Positions 1 to 11,306 of a stretch of DNA of 64,000 nucleotides are shown here, piece by piece. Within the stretch, counting starts at the first letter, position 1; each line of letters opens with the position of its first letter. This DNA comes from Datura wrightii. Taxonomy: Eukaryota; Streptophyta; Magnoliopsida; Solanales; Solanaceae. The stretch is from the NCBI GenBank assembly GCA_035772735.1, contig JASDFA010000007.1, positions 130,424,501 to 130,488,500 of the forward strand, given 5' to 3'. The notes under the pieces were generated by a model. That model made no database searches. It was given only the letters and a program-made list of their open reading frames with translations, and was not told the origin of the DNA. The position numbers and the translations under genes were made by a program.

Positions 1-148
1 CATCTAATCTATATCACAAACAATGATACTCTCTATGTCTAAATTCGTGCGGCGGTGTTTGAAGTTTAAGAGCCAAAATTAATTTTTGTTATAACAATAT
101 TTTCATATATTTTTTAAATATTTTGAATTATTAATTATTTGTGACCTA

Positions 149-859
149 GGCCTCATTTGTTTGCACTTAATGGAGGTCTAAATCCAAATGGTTTAGACTT
201 AGACCATTAAGTGTGTTTGTTTTCATTCAAATTTAAGCACTTATTTCATCTGAATATGTCTTAATCATTAATATCTGAAACAAAATCTTAATATGCCCCC
301 TCCACAATTATAGTTTTATTTACTGCCACCATCACCGTCGTTATCGCTGCCGTCACCTTTACTACTACTATCACTCACTACCACCACTGCGATTAATTCC
401 TACTACCAACCACCTTCACCATCATAAATGGCACCGCTGCCAACTACTGTCAATACATCGTCAACCACCACATATTCTTCCGCCACTATCATCAACACCG
501 CCAACTCCTAAATCAACCAACATCACCATCACAACTACCACCACCAACTGTCAGCATCACGTTGGTCACTACAACGCCATGCATTACAACGACCATCACT
601 ATAAATTATCTCCACTATCAATAGCAAACATAAATATTTTATTTTTTTATCAGATAATAAATTTATTTTATTAAATTAATATTTTTTTTATTTGAACTGT
701 ATATTTTATATATTTACAATTATATAAAGTATGCATATTCAGATGTTGAAAAACAAACAGTCTTAATCATTTAGTGTTCAGATCTAGAGATAACATCTTA
801 ATCATTCAGATGTACATTCACATTCAGATGTCTTAATCTTAATGAAAACAAATGAGGCC
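149..859. mobile_element. Tourist/PIF-Harbinger-like MITE, copy 1 (711 bp)
   Basis: The ends are perfect 14-bp terminal inverted repeats, GGCCTCATTTGTTT at the left and its complement at the right. They are flanked by CTA (146-148) and TTA (860-862), a near-match to the 3-bp TTA target duplication of PIF/Harbinger elements. Subterminal motifs (cttaatggaggtct, tcttaatcatt, attcagatg) recur in the second copy at 3182-4080, which supports one family. No transposase frame is present, so it is non-autonomous. About 300-600 inside it is a degenerate CAC/ACC/ATC triplet tract that the second copy lacks. The alternative, a hAT-type MITE, is less likely because no 8-bp duplication is visible. Confidence 0.75.
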
Positions 860-873
860 TTAGAGTACTTACG

Positions 874-1158
874 TATGACTTCCTCAAGTAATGGAACTAT
901 ATCCTTAGTAGAGGGAGTCACCCCTACAACTTTCTCGTCCATACTATAAATCAATTTCACTACAACACCCGTTGCTCAAGCTAATTGTCCATCATTTTTA
1001 AGTTTGATTTCTTTGTTATGTATGACCGTGCCTAAGAGCATATCGATCGATTGAAATAGATTATTCTTTTGATCAATCAAAATTCCTTCCCAATTTCTTA
1101 AATTTATATATAGGTCCTTGTTCAATCTTATCAATTGGCTCTTTGTTAGATACTCACA
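874..1158 (-). pseudogene. Possible exon remnant of an unrecognised gene
   Basis: Read on the minus strand, one frame stays open for about 95 codons except for a single TGA (in the stretch LA*ATGVVVKL). It ends at a perfect plant 5' splice-site pattern: GTAAGT follows ...LLEEVI-C at about 873-868. The translation has ordinary composition in otherwise AT-rich DNA (for example NWEGILIDQKNNLFQSIDM and DEKVVGVTPSTKDIVP). I do not recognise the family. The neighbouring MITE lies 14 bp beyond the donor. Chance openness is unlikely but not excluded. It could also be captured sequence inside a decayed element. Confidence 0.35.
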
Positions 1159-1159
1159 T

Positions 1160-1829
1160 ATTTAAAACATGTTGTACAAAGCTAGGAGCACTAAAAAAAT
1201 GAAACAAGGTAAAAAAGAATGAAAACTTTTGTTGTTTTTATCTTTTGTATTGTCCCTTTCTTAGAACCTTTATTTTTCTATTTTATTATACAGCAGAGTG
1301 AAAATTAGGATAATTAAGGGCAATTTTATAATTTTATGTCTAATTTATATGTGCTTTTAAGAAAATCACATGTTAAAACTTAAAAGTTAGATTTCTTTCA
1401 TAAAAAAAGATATAAAAACACTAGAATGTTCCATTACTCTTAAATTTTTTCTTCTCTTTCTTCATTAAATTTATTTATTGCCTATTATTTTTTACTTTAA
1501 CTTTGTTCTATATTTTTATTTATTCAATTTTAAAAAGCTAAAAAATAAATTATTATTTTATTTTATTTTTCTATTATTCTATTATGTAGAAGAGTGATTA
1601 GGTGCGAAGACCAAGAGCAATTTTGTCAATTAACAAAATATCTAACTTAAAATAGTTGTACATCATGTAAACAGAGTATTGAATTTTCAAGAAAATCAAT
1701 CATGTTCTATAAAATTCTAATGATTTCCATGTATTAGAAGAACAAAAAAAATCATATGTATAGTTAAAAATGTGGGGCTTATATCTTATTTTCAAAAGGT
1801 TATAGAGCAATTCTTTTTTTTTTTTTTAA

Positions 1830-1870
<41 letters not shown>

Positions 1871-2763
1871 TACTACTACTACTACTACTATTATTATTAT
1901 TACGAAAACGCCACTTATTTTGAAATAGAAATAGGATATATCTTATCTCCTTAAAATATATAATTTTATTTACATTTACTTCTAAATTTAAGAAAATTGC
2001 ATATATTTAAACTCTAAAATATTTAAAGGGTATATATGTAAATTATCATATTTAGCTATAATTTATATCATACTAATAATTATCAATGTCTTTTAACTTT
2101 TTAGTGAAAGTACTATATTGTTTCATTGGATATGTAAATCTCTTTTGAAACTATTTTGTTATTTATTGTACTAATTATTACCTTAATTTTAGTATACACA
2201 AGAAATAAATTAAAACAATCGTATATTTTTCTTTTCATCTTCTATGATCACATATTAATTTTATAATTTTTTTTCTTAATACACAAGATACTTACATTTT
2301 TTAATCTACTATCCAAAATGCTCAAATACAAAACTCAAAAAGCATGTCACTTAAATTAAATATTCAATTCAATTTTTGAATTTAATACTGAGTGAATGTT
2401 GAAAAAATAAGCAAGAAAACATGTAATCCTTTTAAGTTAGTTGATTTTAGTATATTATAAATTATTACTTAGTTTAATAAATTAGAAAAAAATAATTTAT
2501 TAAAAAGTATAAATGAAGAATCTTATTATTGTTTTTTATGTACTTAGATGAAAAGAACAAAAATTTAATAATTTTATCTAAAAATAAATAAATTAAACTT
2601 GTAATGTTGGACCCGTAAACATGCCCTTTCCTCATCTAGTGTATTTTAAATTTAAAATACTTTGTTCAAGAATAGTTTAGATTTTATAATTTTCCTACTG
2701 AGTTAAAATAATTACTCTCATATCACGCTTACATCGAAAATTGATAAACTAAAACCCTAGCCC
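1160..2763. other. AT-rich spacer, no gene seen
   Basis: About 1.6 kb of AT-rich sequence with long A and T runs. Apart from the trinucleotide microsatellite listed separately, I see no coding frame, LTR, TIR or RNA gene. It ends where LINE reverse-transcriptase homology begins. Confidence 0.6.
1829..1902. repeat. (ATT)n/(ACT)n trinucleotide microsatellite
   Basis: About 15 ATT units, then about six ACT units, then ATT again. The middle block looks like a point change (T to C) spread by replication slippage. A poly-tyrosine frame across it is a translation artefact. Confidence 0.95.
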
Positions 2764-4365
2764 AATTAAAACCTTTTTGTTTGAGTAATGTTTCAAATAA
2801 GACTATCATAAAAATTGTAGCTTACTGGATTAAAACCATCATTCATGATGTTATTGGACCTTATCAAGCCAGATTTATTTTAGGGCGAATTACTTTTGAT
2901 AATATTATTATAACTCAAGAGCTTCTCAATTCTCTGAGATATAAAAAGGACAAGTGTTTGTTATTTAAAATTGACTGGCATAAAGCTTATGATATGAGCT
3001 TTTGGGATTTTCTTTACGGAACCCTTGTAGATTATGATTTTTTTCCATCTATTTATGAGTTATGTTACTTCTTTTTATCATTTAAATATAATAATATCCA
3101 AATAAAACCTAAAGTATGGGATCGGTGATCCCTAAGATCATTTGGTGAGTTCAACCCTCCTTCAAACTGGCAGAAGACTTAAGCTTCATTTATTTATACT
3201 TAATGGAGGTCTGAATATGCATGGTTCAAACTTCTATCCATTAAGTAAATTTATTTTTTTATATTTTAAAATATCTTAATGAATCTGAATAAGTCTAATG
3301 AATCATATCTGTGACAAAGTCTTAATCCATTCAGACTCTATTTTATTTTTGAAAAAATTCAAATGTCTCTGTTGCAAAGAAAATAAAAGATCATGTGGCT
3401 CTCTCTATTTCTTATCCAAATATCAATTGGTTTCAAATTATTTGCTCTTAGCGGTTAAGATTTCAAAAAGAATCACAAGTATTGTATTTGTTTAATTTGT
3501 AAAATTCAGAATCTGCTTGCTTGCTTGATTCACTAAAGTGCAATCTTTTTAATTCTATTTTATTTTTTGATTAAAATTTTTTAAAAATATCTTGTAAAAC
3601 GTATTTTTCAAATATTTGCTTGAAATCTCATGTATATATTATCTAATTACTAGTTCATAATTGTTACTCTTCATATTCATAATTTGTATTAGCGATGATG
3701 GCATACCCACCCAAAAAGTTAGCTTTATTATCTCACAAATTGTTATACTGTCTACTAATTACTATAGTTATCGTAATTTAGGTAATATTTTCTATATTAT
3801 ACTATGAAATATAACTGTTTGAAATTTATATATTTAAATAATAATTTTTACTTTGTTTATATTAAGTTTTTTCTATTATTTTAATAATATACTATTTAAT
3901 TATCATTTTATTTAAATTTTATATGTATTATCTTTATATATAAATAACTTATACATATTCAGATTCTTAAAAAACAACTAGTCTTAATCATTTAGTATTC
4001 AGACGTGATGACAACATCTTAATTATTTAGAAGTGCATTCAGATTCAGATATCTTAATTTTAATGAAAACAAATGAGGCATTAGGCAAGTTACCTCTATC
4101 TCCATGTCTTTTTGTTTTATGCACGAAAAGATTGTCCAGTATGGTGGTTGTTAAAAGTTGAGACTGGGAGTTGATCAGTGTTACAACTTCTAGAGGTCGA
4201 TTTAATATTATTCACTTGTTTTTGGCAGATGATCTTATGCTTTTTTCTAAGACCTCTGTGGAAGTATGTGATGTTATCAAGGAAACACTAGTTGAATTTC
4301 GTAATGTCAAGTCAATATTTTATTTCTCAAAGTCAAAACTTTGTAATATGCAGTAGCTTGTTCGG
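2764..4365 (+). pseudogene. L1-type LINE reverse transcriptase fragment, split by a MITE
   Basis: Non-LTR retrotransposon RT in two parts. Part one (2764-3178) reads from a CLSNVSNKTI block through IGPYQARFILGR, DNIIITQELL and FKIDWHKAYD, matching the L1 RT order NVSYKT / GPNQTSFVPGR / DNI.IAQE / KIDLEKAYD. Part two (4084-4365) begins at the QGDPLSP region, reads LSPCLFVLC, and carries the catalytic box as LADDLMLF, so the two aspartates survive. A MITE (3182-4080) separates the two parts at RGLR/QGDPLSP. There is no endonuclease domain, no 3' poly(A) end and at least one frameshift near the insertion. It is a decayed, 5'-truncated copy, different in sequence from the LINE at 58830-60828. Confidence 0.8.
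3182..4080. mobile_element. Tourist/PIF-Harbinger-like MITE, copy 2 (899 bp), inside a LINE
   Basis: A perfect TTA target duplication (3179-3181 and 4081-4083) flanks termini AGCTTCATTTATTT and, read from the other end, TGCCTCATTTGTTTTC. It shares the subterminal blocks cttaatggaggtctgaat, tcttaatcattta and attcagat with the copy at 149-859. The interior is AT-rich with no transposase. Its insertion into the LINE RT is unambiguous because RT homology resumes directly after the right TTA. Confidence 0.8.
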
Positions 4366-6418
4366 AAGCTTGTAATTTGATGGTTTCCATGGCAAGGACA
4401 CATCATGTTTCTTAATTAAAATATGAAAAATAATGGATATTCTTGAAAAATGAACAAAACAAAGTAGAATAGTGTACCCAACGTTCCCACGAGAGAAACT
4501 CTTTAAGAATTGCCTCAATTCGAGCTTCCTAACTTTCAAAATATTTAAAATACCAAATTCTAATCGAAATCTGCCGATGTATAATTCACTATGGTACTTT
4601 TTGTGATAACTCTTCATGATTGTTACAAAAGGGTTTGTGATCGCGACGAAATCCCTTGCAATCTCGACAATAACCTTTCGCGGTTGCGATTGAAGCTTCA
4701 CGATCGTGACCATACTGTATTAGCACTAAATTCTCATACAAAAATGCCATAACTCTCTCATATGATATCATAATTGATGATTCTTTTATTATGGTTTCAA
4801 AATCAGGATAAGAATCAAATAATTTAAGTAAAACACAATTTGGAGCTCATTTGTTTTGAATGGTACCGTTTATGCTCCAAAACTTCATCAAAACAATAAA
4901 TTTTTGAACAAACACCTGAAACTCATTCAAGACCCCCCAAACACAAAGCAAACATGAAAAAAAATCATAAAATATGAAACTACTGGAATCGTCAAATCAC
5001 CGATTTATTATCGTATTGACCAATTGTTGGTTGTGGTCAACTCAAAATTTTAACTTAACTAGAAACCCAACCAATGATTCAAATCACTCCCAACCCCCTC
5101 AGAATTCGCGTAAAATATCTGATTAACTCATAAATCACCCTCGAACCTCATGAAATCGTCAAAACTCAAATCTGACCTCATTTACCCAAAATGTTGACTT
5201 TGGTCAAATTTCTTAATTTTAATTTTTTTTTTAAAAAAATTTCTTCTCAGAAGCATATTCAATCACTTCAGAAACCGTGTCATCCGTTTATGCAAATCAT
5301 AAAAAATATAATAAAGATAAAAAAAAAGTCTTATGAGAGAGAGGAGTTCCAAAATACAAAACGACCTGACATGTTATTATAGAAAATTAAAAATGAATAC
5401 TAATCCCACAAGTAATACCTCAAGCAGTTTGTTAGTAAAAAGCTAGCTAAGAAGTTATAGGTTTATGGGCTCTTGTTCAGCACTAACATTTTTAACATAT
5501 TTTCCCTAGAATGGGACTACTAAAATTGGAAATTTTATATGAAATTGAAACTTTTATTATTGAATTTTATTGGACTATTTTGCGTATAGGAATCGAATTC
5601 ACGGCTATTGATATTGAATTCGTTGTTTTCAAATCCACTTGGTATAATTATTCAGTATCTACAACCCGCTTATTTCACTAATTTAAATTTGCATCGTTTT
5701 ATCACCCACTAAATGGGGAACGGAAGTACCCTCTACGAGATTTTTTCATTTTCAACGTTTGAATTCGAGATCTCTAATTAGATGTGTATTTTTCGGAGTT
5801 TGAGTGCTTAATTGTCACTTGAGGCCAAAATTAAATTGTATTTATATATTATGCCCGTGAAAAATGATTAAATTTACAAAATGATACTTTAAAAATTATT
5901 TTTCTAATTAAGAAAGAAATGAATATTTTCATGTAGTCTCGACCAATCTTTTACTAAATTGAATTGCTTCTTTCTCACTATTAAAACGATCACTATTTCT
6001 CTATTGAAAATTTCACCGAAAAATGTTAAGTGACTATTCCCATAGATATTTTAATTGAATCAATGAGAAAAGAAAAAACAATAGTTTTTTCACATTAAAA
6101 AGATCATGAAGCTTCGTACTATTTTAGTGAGAATGTATTTTTCACCATGTGTTTTCCTAGCGGACTGGTTTAGTGGAAAAGTTATATTTTATAACACAAA
6201 ATTTTCATTAATTTTCAGTAAAAAGAACTTCTATTTTTGACAGTAGTTCAAATATAAAACTAAAAAACAAAATAATATTTTAGGTCTAAGCAAAAAGTTA
6301 TTGAATTCATATTAACCCATAATCGGGCATGATCTAAAATTATATTTAAACACATGCAATTTGAGAATAAGGCTTGTATGTCCCTTTGCCTTATTCTCTC
6401 CAAAACAAAAAGTTCAAA
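4366..6418. other. Spacer, probably decayed repeats; no gene seen
   Basis: Mostly AT-rich. Around 4630-4712 is a degenerate tract built from variants of gatcgcgac / aatctcgac / gttgcgattg / gatcgtgac followed by AAGCTTC, and near 4848-4960 a run resembling decayed LTR sequence. No boundaries, target duplication or coding frame could be fixed. Confidence 0.45.
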
Positions 6419-6560
6419 ATGGCTCCAAACTACTCCTCCTTGTTCTTCTTCTCAAGCCATAATAATTTACTTTCTTGGATGCAATTTTGTCCTATTGTTA
6501 GCTTGTGCTAGAAATTGCTACTGGTCATTGCTTTGATGGACGTCTTCTCATCGGTCTCAT
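6419..6560 (+). pseudogene. Possible GDSL esterase/lipase remnant (N-terminal pieces)
   Basis: An ATG at 6419 opens MAPNYSSLFFFS. A frame change then gives a hydrophobic run IIIYFLGCNFVLLLACARN, as in a cleavable signal peptide. A second frame change gives ATGHCFDGRLLIGLIGG before a stop at about 6556. Plant GDSL hydrolases commonly have a secretory signal and later an (A/P)TGRFSDGRL.ID.IA block. The FGDS block that should lie between is missing. This is pattern recognition over short stretches with two frame changes, so it may be coincidence. A second GDSL-like block occurs at 10195. Confidence 0.3.
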
Positions 6561-9500
6561 TGGTGGGCAATAAGTTCTTTTTGTTGATATTTTTCTTCAC
6601 ATTAGTTGAGAATATATGGATCCATCCTTTCAATTTGTTTGTCTAGTTTTAATTTAACGTGAAATTTAAGAAAATAAATAAAAGACTTTTGAATCTTGTG
6701 GTCTTAAAATAAAGATAAGTGAAATATACCAAAATGCCCTTTGATCTTATGGTCTTAAACATGTCATGTGGAAATTTGAAATTAAAGAGTTGTAAAAAAA
6801 AAAAGAAGGAACCAAACATTCTTTGGAAACGAACTAAATGTCACGCTCTACATTGGGAGACATGACTGACACCTAATGCCACACTGGGATCTGGACTGAC
6901 CTGGCTAGGCATAGGCACCTCTGGTGCCTACCAGCGACTCTAAATTAAGAAATCAAACTGCTATATCTCGATTGTAAACACAACCTCGGGCCTACAAGGC
7001 CATGCAACACCTGTAAAAGAAAAAAGCTAACACAGTCAACATAACAATAATAGGGATCTTATAGGGGCCGACAAGATCACCATACTGTCTAGTTATAACA
7101 GAAATGGAAACAAGCAGCTATACTAGGCCCCACACAGTCAATGCATAAAATAAGACATACATGGGCCCCACACGGCCAACAACAACCAACTAACCGAATA
7201 CTGTCATCTGCAACCTCTAAGAGTGAAAATATTGATCGGAATAAGGCCCCTGCCTACCCAAATGCTATACCAATAAAAGACAGATAACCTTTACGATCTG
7301 GCAACCTCAAATGAAAGGAGTTGGCCAATCTGCTGACCTTGAATAATTGCTTGGAGATCCCAAAACCTGTCTGTCTAAACCTGCAGGCAAGTATGCATCG
7401 CCCCATAGTTGGGCGTTAGTACAATATGTACCGAATATGTAAGGCAGTAATAAATAGCGGATTAAAAGCTGATAAAGACTGAAAGTAAGTAGCAAGAAGG
7501 GGCAGAAAATAACCTGTAAGCTTTCGTATCCATAACCCGCATCTAGTAAATCACTACACATATATGAGATGAAGTTGTACGACTATCCATTCATAAGCTA
7601 TAAAAAGCAAGCAGTACAAATAAGAACCTAACCTGGAAGGTACAATCAACATATAGATAACATACCTGAGCCACCATAAGCCCTGACAGGCGCCAATCAG
7701 TCTATATACCCCTAATGGTAGCCTTGAAGCTTTGCAAGTAACTGTAACTATATCTGAACCATCTGGCCTAATGTGGCTATATCTGAGTCGTCTGGGCTCC
7801 TGTAACTGAATATGAGCTGTCTGGGCTCCTGTAACTGAATATGAGCCGTTTGGGATCCTGTAACTAAATTCAGGCTCTTTCGCCCCTATAATTGTACCCC
7901 AACCACGTGAGGCTCTACGAAGGGTCTGTAATGCCGCTAAGGCGTAGAAGAAGCCCATAAGTAAATAGACTTCAATATGGCCCCGTAGGCTAATCAGTAG
8001 CTCCATAAGCAATGCAACATCATAGCTCCGTAAGCAATCTACAACTCCGTAAGCATTAGCAACATCGTAGCTCCGTAAGCAGTTTATAGCTTCAAAAGCA
8101 GTTCGTACCTCTAGCAACCTCTTAGTCATTCATGGCGAGAGGCGGTTCGAAATACAAACTACCCCAACTAGGGACACTATATTACAATCCACAAATCTAG
8201 CCATTTAAAAGGCATATTTGACCTCTAGGCCTAATGCGGCCGCTACTCGCCTCTAGAACAGTCTCTATATAGCTGCAAAATATCACACCCCGTGTGCCTA
8301 CACCTGACCAGAGGGTCCTGGCAGTGATTATAATCTCTACGAACTAGATAGACTAGAGAAAGGTCTGGAGTGGTTTAAACGATTAAGCGACAGTAAGGTC
8401 GCATACGATCAACTATTTAGTTCCCTTGCTTAGGAAGACTATAGGGCTGCTACTAATCGGACATGCTCCTGAGCAGTCAACCCCTAATCTTCCACAAAAT
8501 AGCATACTATAATTCTTATCCTAAAGGTAATACTGTACTAATATGGTTCTAGTCCCTTAGACCTTAACTTGGTTTGTTCAGATTTCATATGTCTTCTCTT
8601 GGAAATTCCTAACCTCGTAGGTAAGTTTATCTGGACTTAACCACTCATGGCAACCTGTACCTGAGTATCTTATAAGAGCAGGTTGGGGCATTGGCCCGCA
8701 TTCAACTACTGATAAGGTTCCTGCCTTAGGGTACCCGAGGGTCTATCTGATTTGTACAACTGGAATGACTTCCTGGACAACCTATATGATAAGCACTAAG
8801 TCGACTGAAACTAACAGTCACTGCAGTAGCTACTAGATGGCAGGCTATTACTCAGTTCACTAGGCAACCCTGGTGCCGCTGACTCTAAGGTATGACCATC
8901 CTATCCAAATTTCTGGCCCTGGAGGAATTAAAGTACGCCAATGGCCTCTGGGCGAGCTTTACTGACAATATAGGCGTCAAACTGAAAGTTATATCGCCCA
9001 GCTGTGCTTGATGCTGTCCAAATTACATAATCAGGACCAATAGTTAACCACAAACTTCTAAGGCCTTGGCATGACAGAAAAACATTAGAATCTTACTAAT
9101 ACAGTGAATAGAAGAACGAAGGATTTTTTATGGCGCTCTTAGCGTGAGTCACACTTAACATATATAATCATAATCTATTGACAGTAGCTAATCACAACAA
9201 ACATGATCCTTATCTACTTGCAGCAACTAATTACAATATATAGGATCGTTATCTTCGTTCAAGAACATAGGTCGTATCGTTATATGACGAGAATAACTTG
9301 CTGAAAGGATAAGCCTTAACATATCTCGAATGTCGCTTCTCGTTTAACCGATTAGTTTCAAGCTGTAACCGGCGATTCCACTCAACTGTAGCCTTTATAA
9401 TAGGGCTATTTTCAATACTAAATTCGACAAACAACGATATCTTCTGATAATAATAATAACTATAATTCAACTTTGTTTAACTCGGCCGAAAACCCATAAT

Positions 9501-9792
9501 TTCTCGAGAGTTTAGAAGGGAGAAATGGTTACCTATTGCCTGTAGCTATTTAGGACTCAATTTGGAGTAATTCCGACAACTTTTACTCGACGGAGTTCCG
9601 GTATACCAAGCGAATTTTCAAGAAATAACTCCGCAGAGATGCTTCCCGTAGGCCTAGAACATATTATTCAAGGTGAATTTGCGTTTGGACGGGGTTTGAC
9701 AATGTAATTTGACGAAAATCAACTGAAACTCACGTTTACTCTCAATTCTTGGTCGAGGGAAATGTTTTTTTTGAAGAATCTTAACACTTAGC

Positions 9793-9795
<3 letters not shown>

Positions 9796-9854
<59 letters not shown>
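9796..9854. repeat. (AT)29 microsatellite at the TATA position of solo LTR A
   Basis: A pure AT dinucleotide run of about 59 bp. The duplicate copy of the same LTR has only 14 bp at the corresponding place (33259-33272), so the run has expanded or contracted since the duplication. Confidence 0.95.
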
Positions 9855-9856
<2 letters not shown>

Positions 9857-9867
9857 TAGGGTTGGTT

Positions 9868-9990
9868 GGCAGGGAGGTGCCTCGCGCTGGCCATCGCACC
9901 AGGGGGCTGCCGCGCCGCGCAGGCAGGGCTTGCGCCTCCAATGCGCAGGCAGGGATGGCACCTCGCGCAGGCAGGGCTGGCACATCTAGT
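9868..9990. repeat. GC-rich minisatellite upstream of the TATA region of solo LTR A
   Basis: Three or so imperfect units around GCGCAGGCAGGGCTGGCACC in an otherwise AT-rich LTR. In minus orientation it lies just upstream of the TATA-like AT run, where B, C, E and G carry their own GC-rich promoter modules. The copy at 33283-33385 is shorter and diverged. Confidence 0.7.
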
Positions 9991-10194
9991 AGGACCTCAC
10001 GGCCTGACCTCGCCCAACCCTGCTAATCCATTCAATGATGTCCTCGCTCGTCCTGCCTCCGAGGCTCTTTCCGTACGCGTCAAGCTCTCATTGCTCTCCA
10101 CAACCCCACGCGCACGCACACTAGCTGCTAACATCTTGTAGGGTGTAACACTAAAAGAGAACGTAAGACAAACCAATTGAAACAAAGAGAATGA

Positions 10195-10390
10195 TTCTTC
10201 TCAACTCAATCCAAAACTTGTACAAATTATTACACATCCATTTTTTGGATTTGGTGATACATTTACTGATGCTGGAAACTTAGTTCATCTCTAACCACCT
10301 TGTAGAGATGATGATTGCTCAAGTTATATTAAAGAGATTACTCATCCCTTAAATGGAGGTTGTGAGATGCTTCACATATATTAAATCGAA
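10195..10390 (+). pseudogene. Possible GDSL esterase block I remnant
   Basis: One frame reads LNPKLVQIITHPFFGFGDTF followed by TDAGNLVHL, then a stop, then a further open stretch containing DDDCSSYIKEITHPLNGG. FGDTFTDAGN resembles block I (FGDS.TD.GN) of plant GDSL hydrolases, with the nucleophile serine replaced by threonine. No ATG, downstream blocks or splice sites were fixed. The duplicate at 33600-33790 is frameshifted through the same motif. The identification rests on one motif and is tentative. Confidence 0.3.
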
Positions 10391-10557
10391 AGCTTTGAGA
10401 TATAATATTTGTAGGCAAATTTTATATTGAAGAATCCATTTGGGTTCAAGTTAATGTTGTATATCGTTAACATAAATAATCTTTTAAATCATCAGGTCAT
10501 TTAAATGATATTTATAAACAATTTTTTTAAAATCTTAATAATATAAATATTATTTAC

Positions 10558-10563
<6 letters not shown>

Positions 10564-10599
<36 letters not shown>
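10564..10599. repeat. (AT)n microsatellite in the duplicated flank
   Basis: About 36 bp of pure AT repeat. The corresponding place in the duplicate (about 33970-33980) has only a few units. Confidence 0.9.
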
Positions 10600-10600
<1 letters not shown>

Positions 10601-11306
10601 CATAAACTCATTTCAATAATAAGTGTTCATTTTTGACTCTGAGGTTTGTAACAAGGTGTTATAAATGCTTGAGTAACATCGTACAAAAGTAGTTGAAAAT
10701 AAATTAGAAGAGTCATACATTATGTATAATGTAGACCATTGTTAACTGTAACTATATCTGAGCCATCTAGGCTAATATGGCTATATGTGAGCCATCTGGT
10801 CTTCTGTAACTGAATATGAGTTGTATGGGCTCCTGTAACTGAATATGAGCCGTCTAAGCTCCTGTAACTGAATATGAGCCGTTTGGGCTCCTGTAACTAA
10901 ATTCAGGCTCTTTCGCCCCTGTAACTGTACCCTGAGCACATGAGATTCTACGAAGGGTCTGTAATGCCGCTACGGCGTAGAAGAAGCCCATAAGTGAATA
11001 GACTTCAATATGGCCCATAGGCTAATCAGTAGCTCCGTAAGCAGTACAACATCATAGCTCCGTAGGCAATCTACAGCTCCGTAAGCAGTTTATAGCTCTG
11101 AAAGCAGTTCGTACCTCTAACAACCTCTTAGTCATTCATGTCGAGAGGCGGTACAAAATACAAACTACCCCAACTAGGGACACTATATTACAATCTACAA
11201 TTCTAGCCATTCAAAAGGCATATTTGACCTCTAGGCCTAATGCGGCCGCTACTCGCCTCTGGAACAGTCTCTATATAGCTACCAACAGTCACACCCCGTG
11301 TGAATA

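Larger units (their letters stand above)
6839..10150 (-). mobile_element. Solo LTR 'A', 3.3 kb, chromovirus-like family
   Basis: Begins TGTCACGC, ends GGGTGTAACA, and is flanked on both sides by CTAAA (6834-6838 and 10151-10155), a 5-bp target duplication. No gag-pol, PBS or second LTR lies between, so this is an LTR left after LTR-LTR recombination. Its first bases (gacatgactgacacctaatgcc) and the conserved island near 7384-7440 (tgcaggcaagtatgcatcgcc) match the LTRs of elements B, D, E and G. Because the related LTRs are read from TGTTA...GTGTGACA, this one points to the minus strand. Most of it is repeated in the tandem duplication at 10746-34127. Confidence 0.85.
7742..10745. repeat. Tandem segmental duplication, unit I (3.0 kb)
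   Basis: This unit holds the 3' three quarters of solo LTR A plus 595 bp of its right flank. Unit II (10746-34127) repeats it in the same order. The unit I/II junction follows ...ccattgttaa, which in unit II is followed by unique sequence (ggttgcacac at 34128), and resumes at ctgtaactat, matching 7742. The two breakpoints share only about 3 bp (TAA). Confidence 0.8.

Noticed and set aside
149..859. Copy 1 MITE as a hAT element
   Set aside because: No 8-bp duplication; the sister copy has a perfect TTA duplication, favouring PIF/Harbinger.
1772..1954. Small frame with a long tyrosine run
   Set aside because: It is the translation of the ATT/ACT microsatellite, without codon bias or homology.
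4333..4713. 126-codon minus-strand open frame overlapping the LINE end
   Set aside because: It starts inside the LINE on the wrong strand and runs through degenerate repeat sequence; no recognisable domain.
7554..8129. 191-codon minus-strand open frame
   Set aside because: It lies wholly within solo LTR A, in imperfect repeats of gctcctgtaactgaatatgagc; the duplicate unit does not keep the frame.
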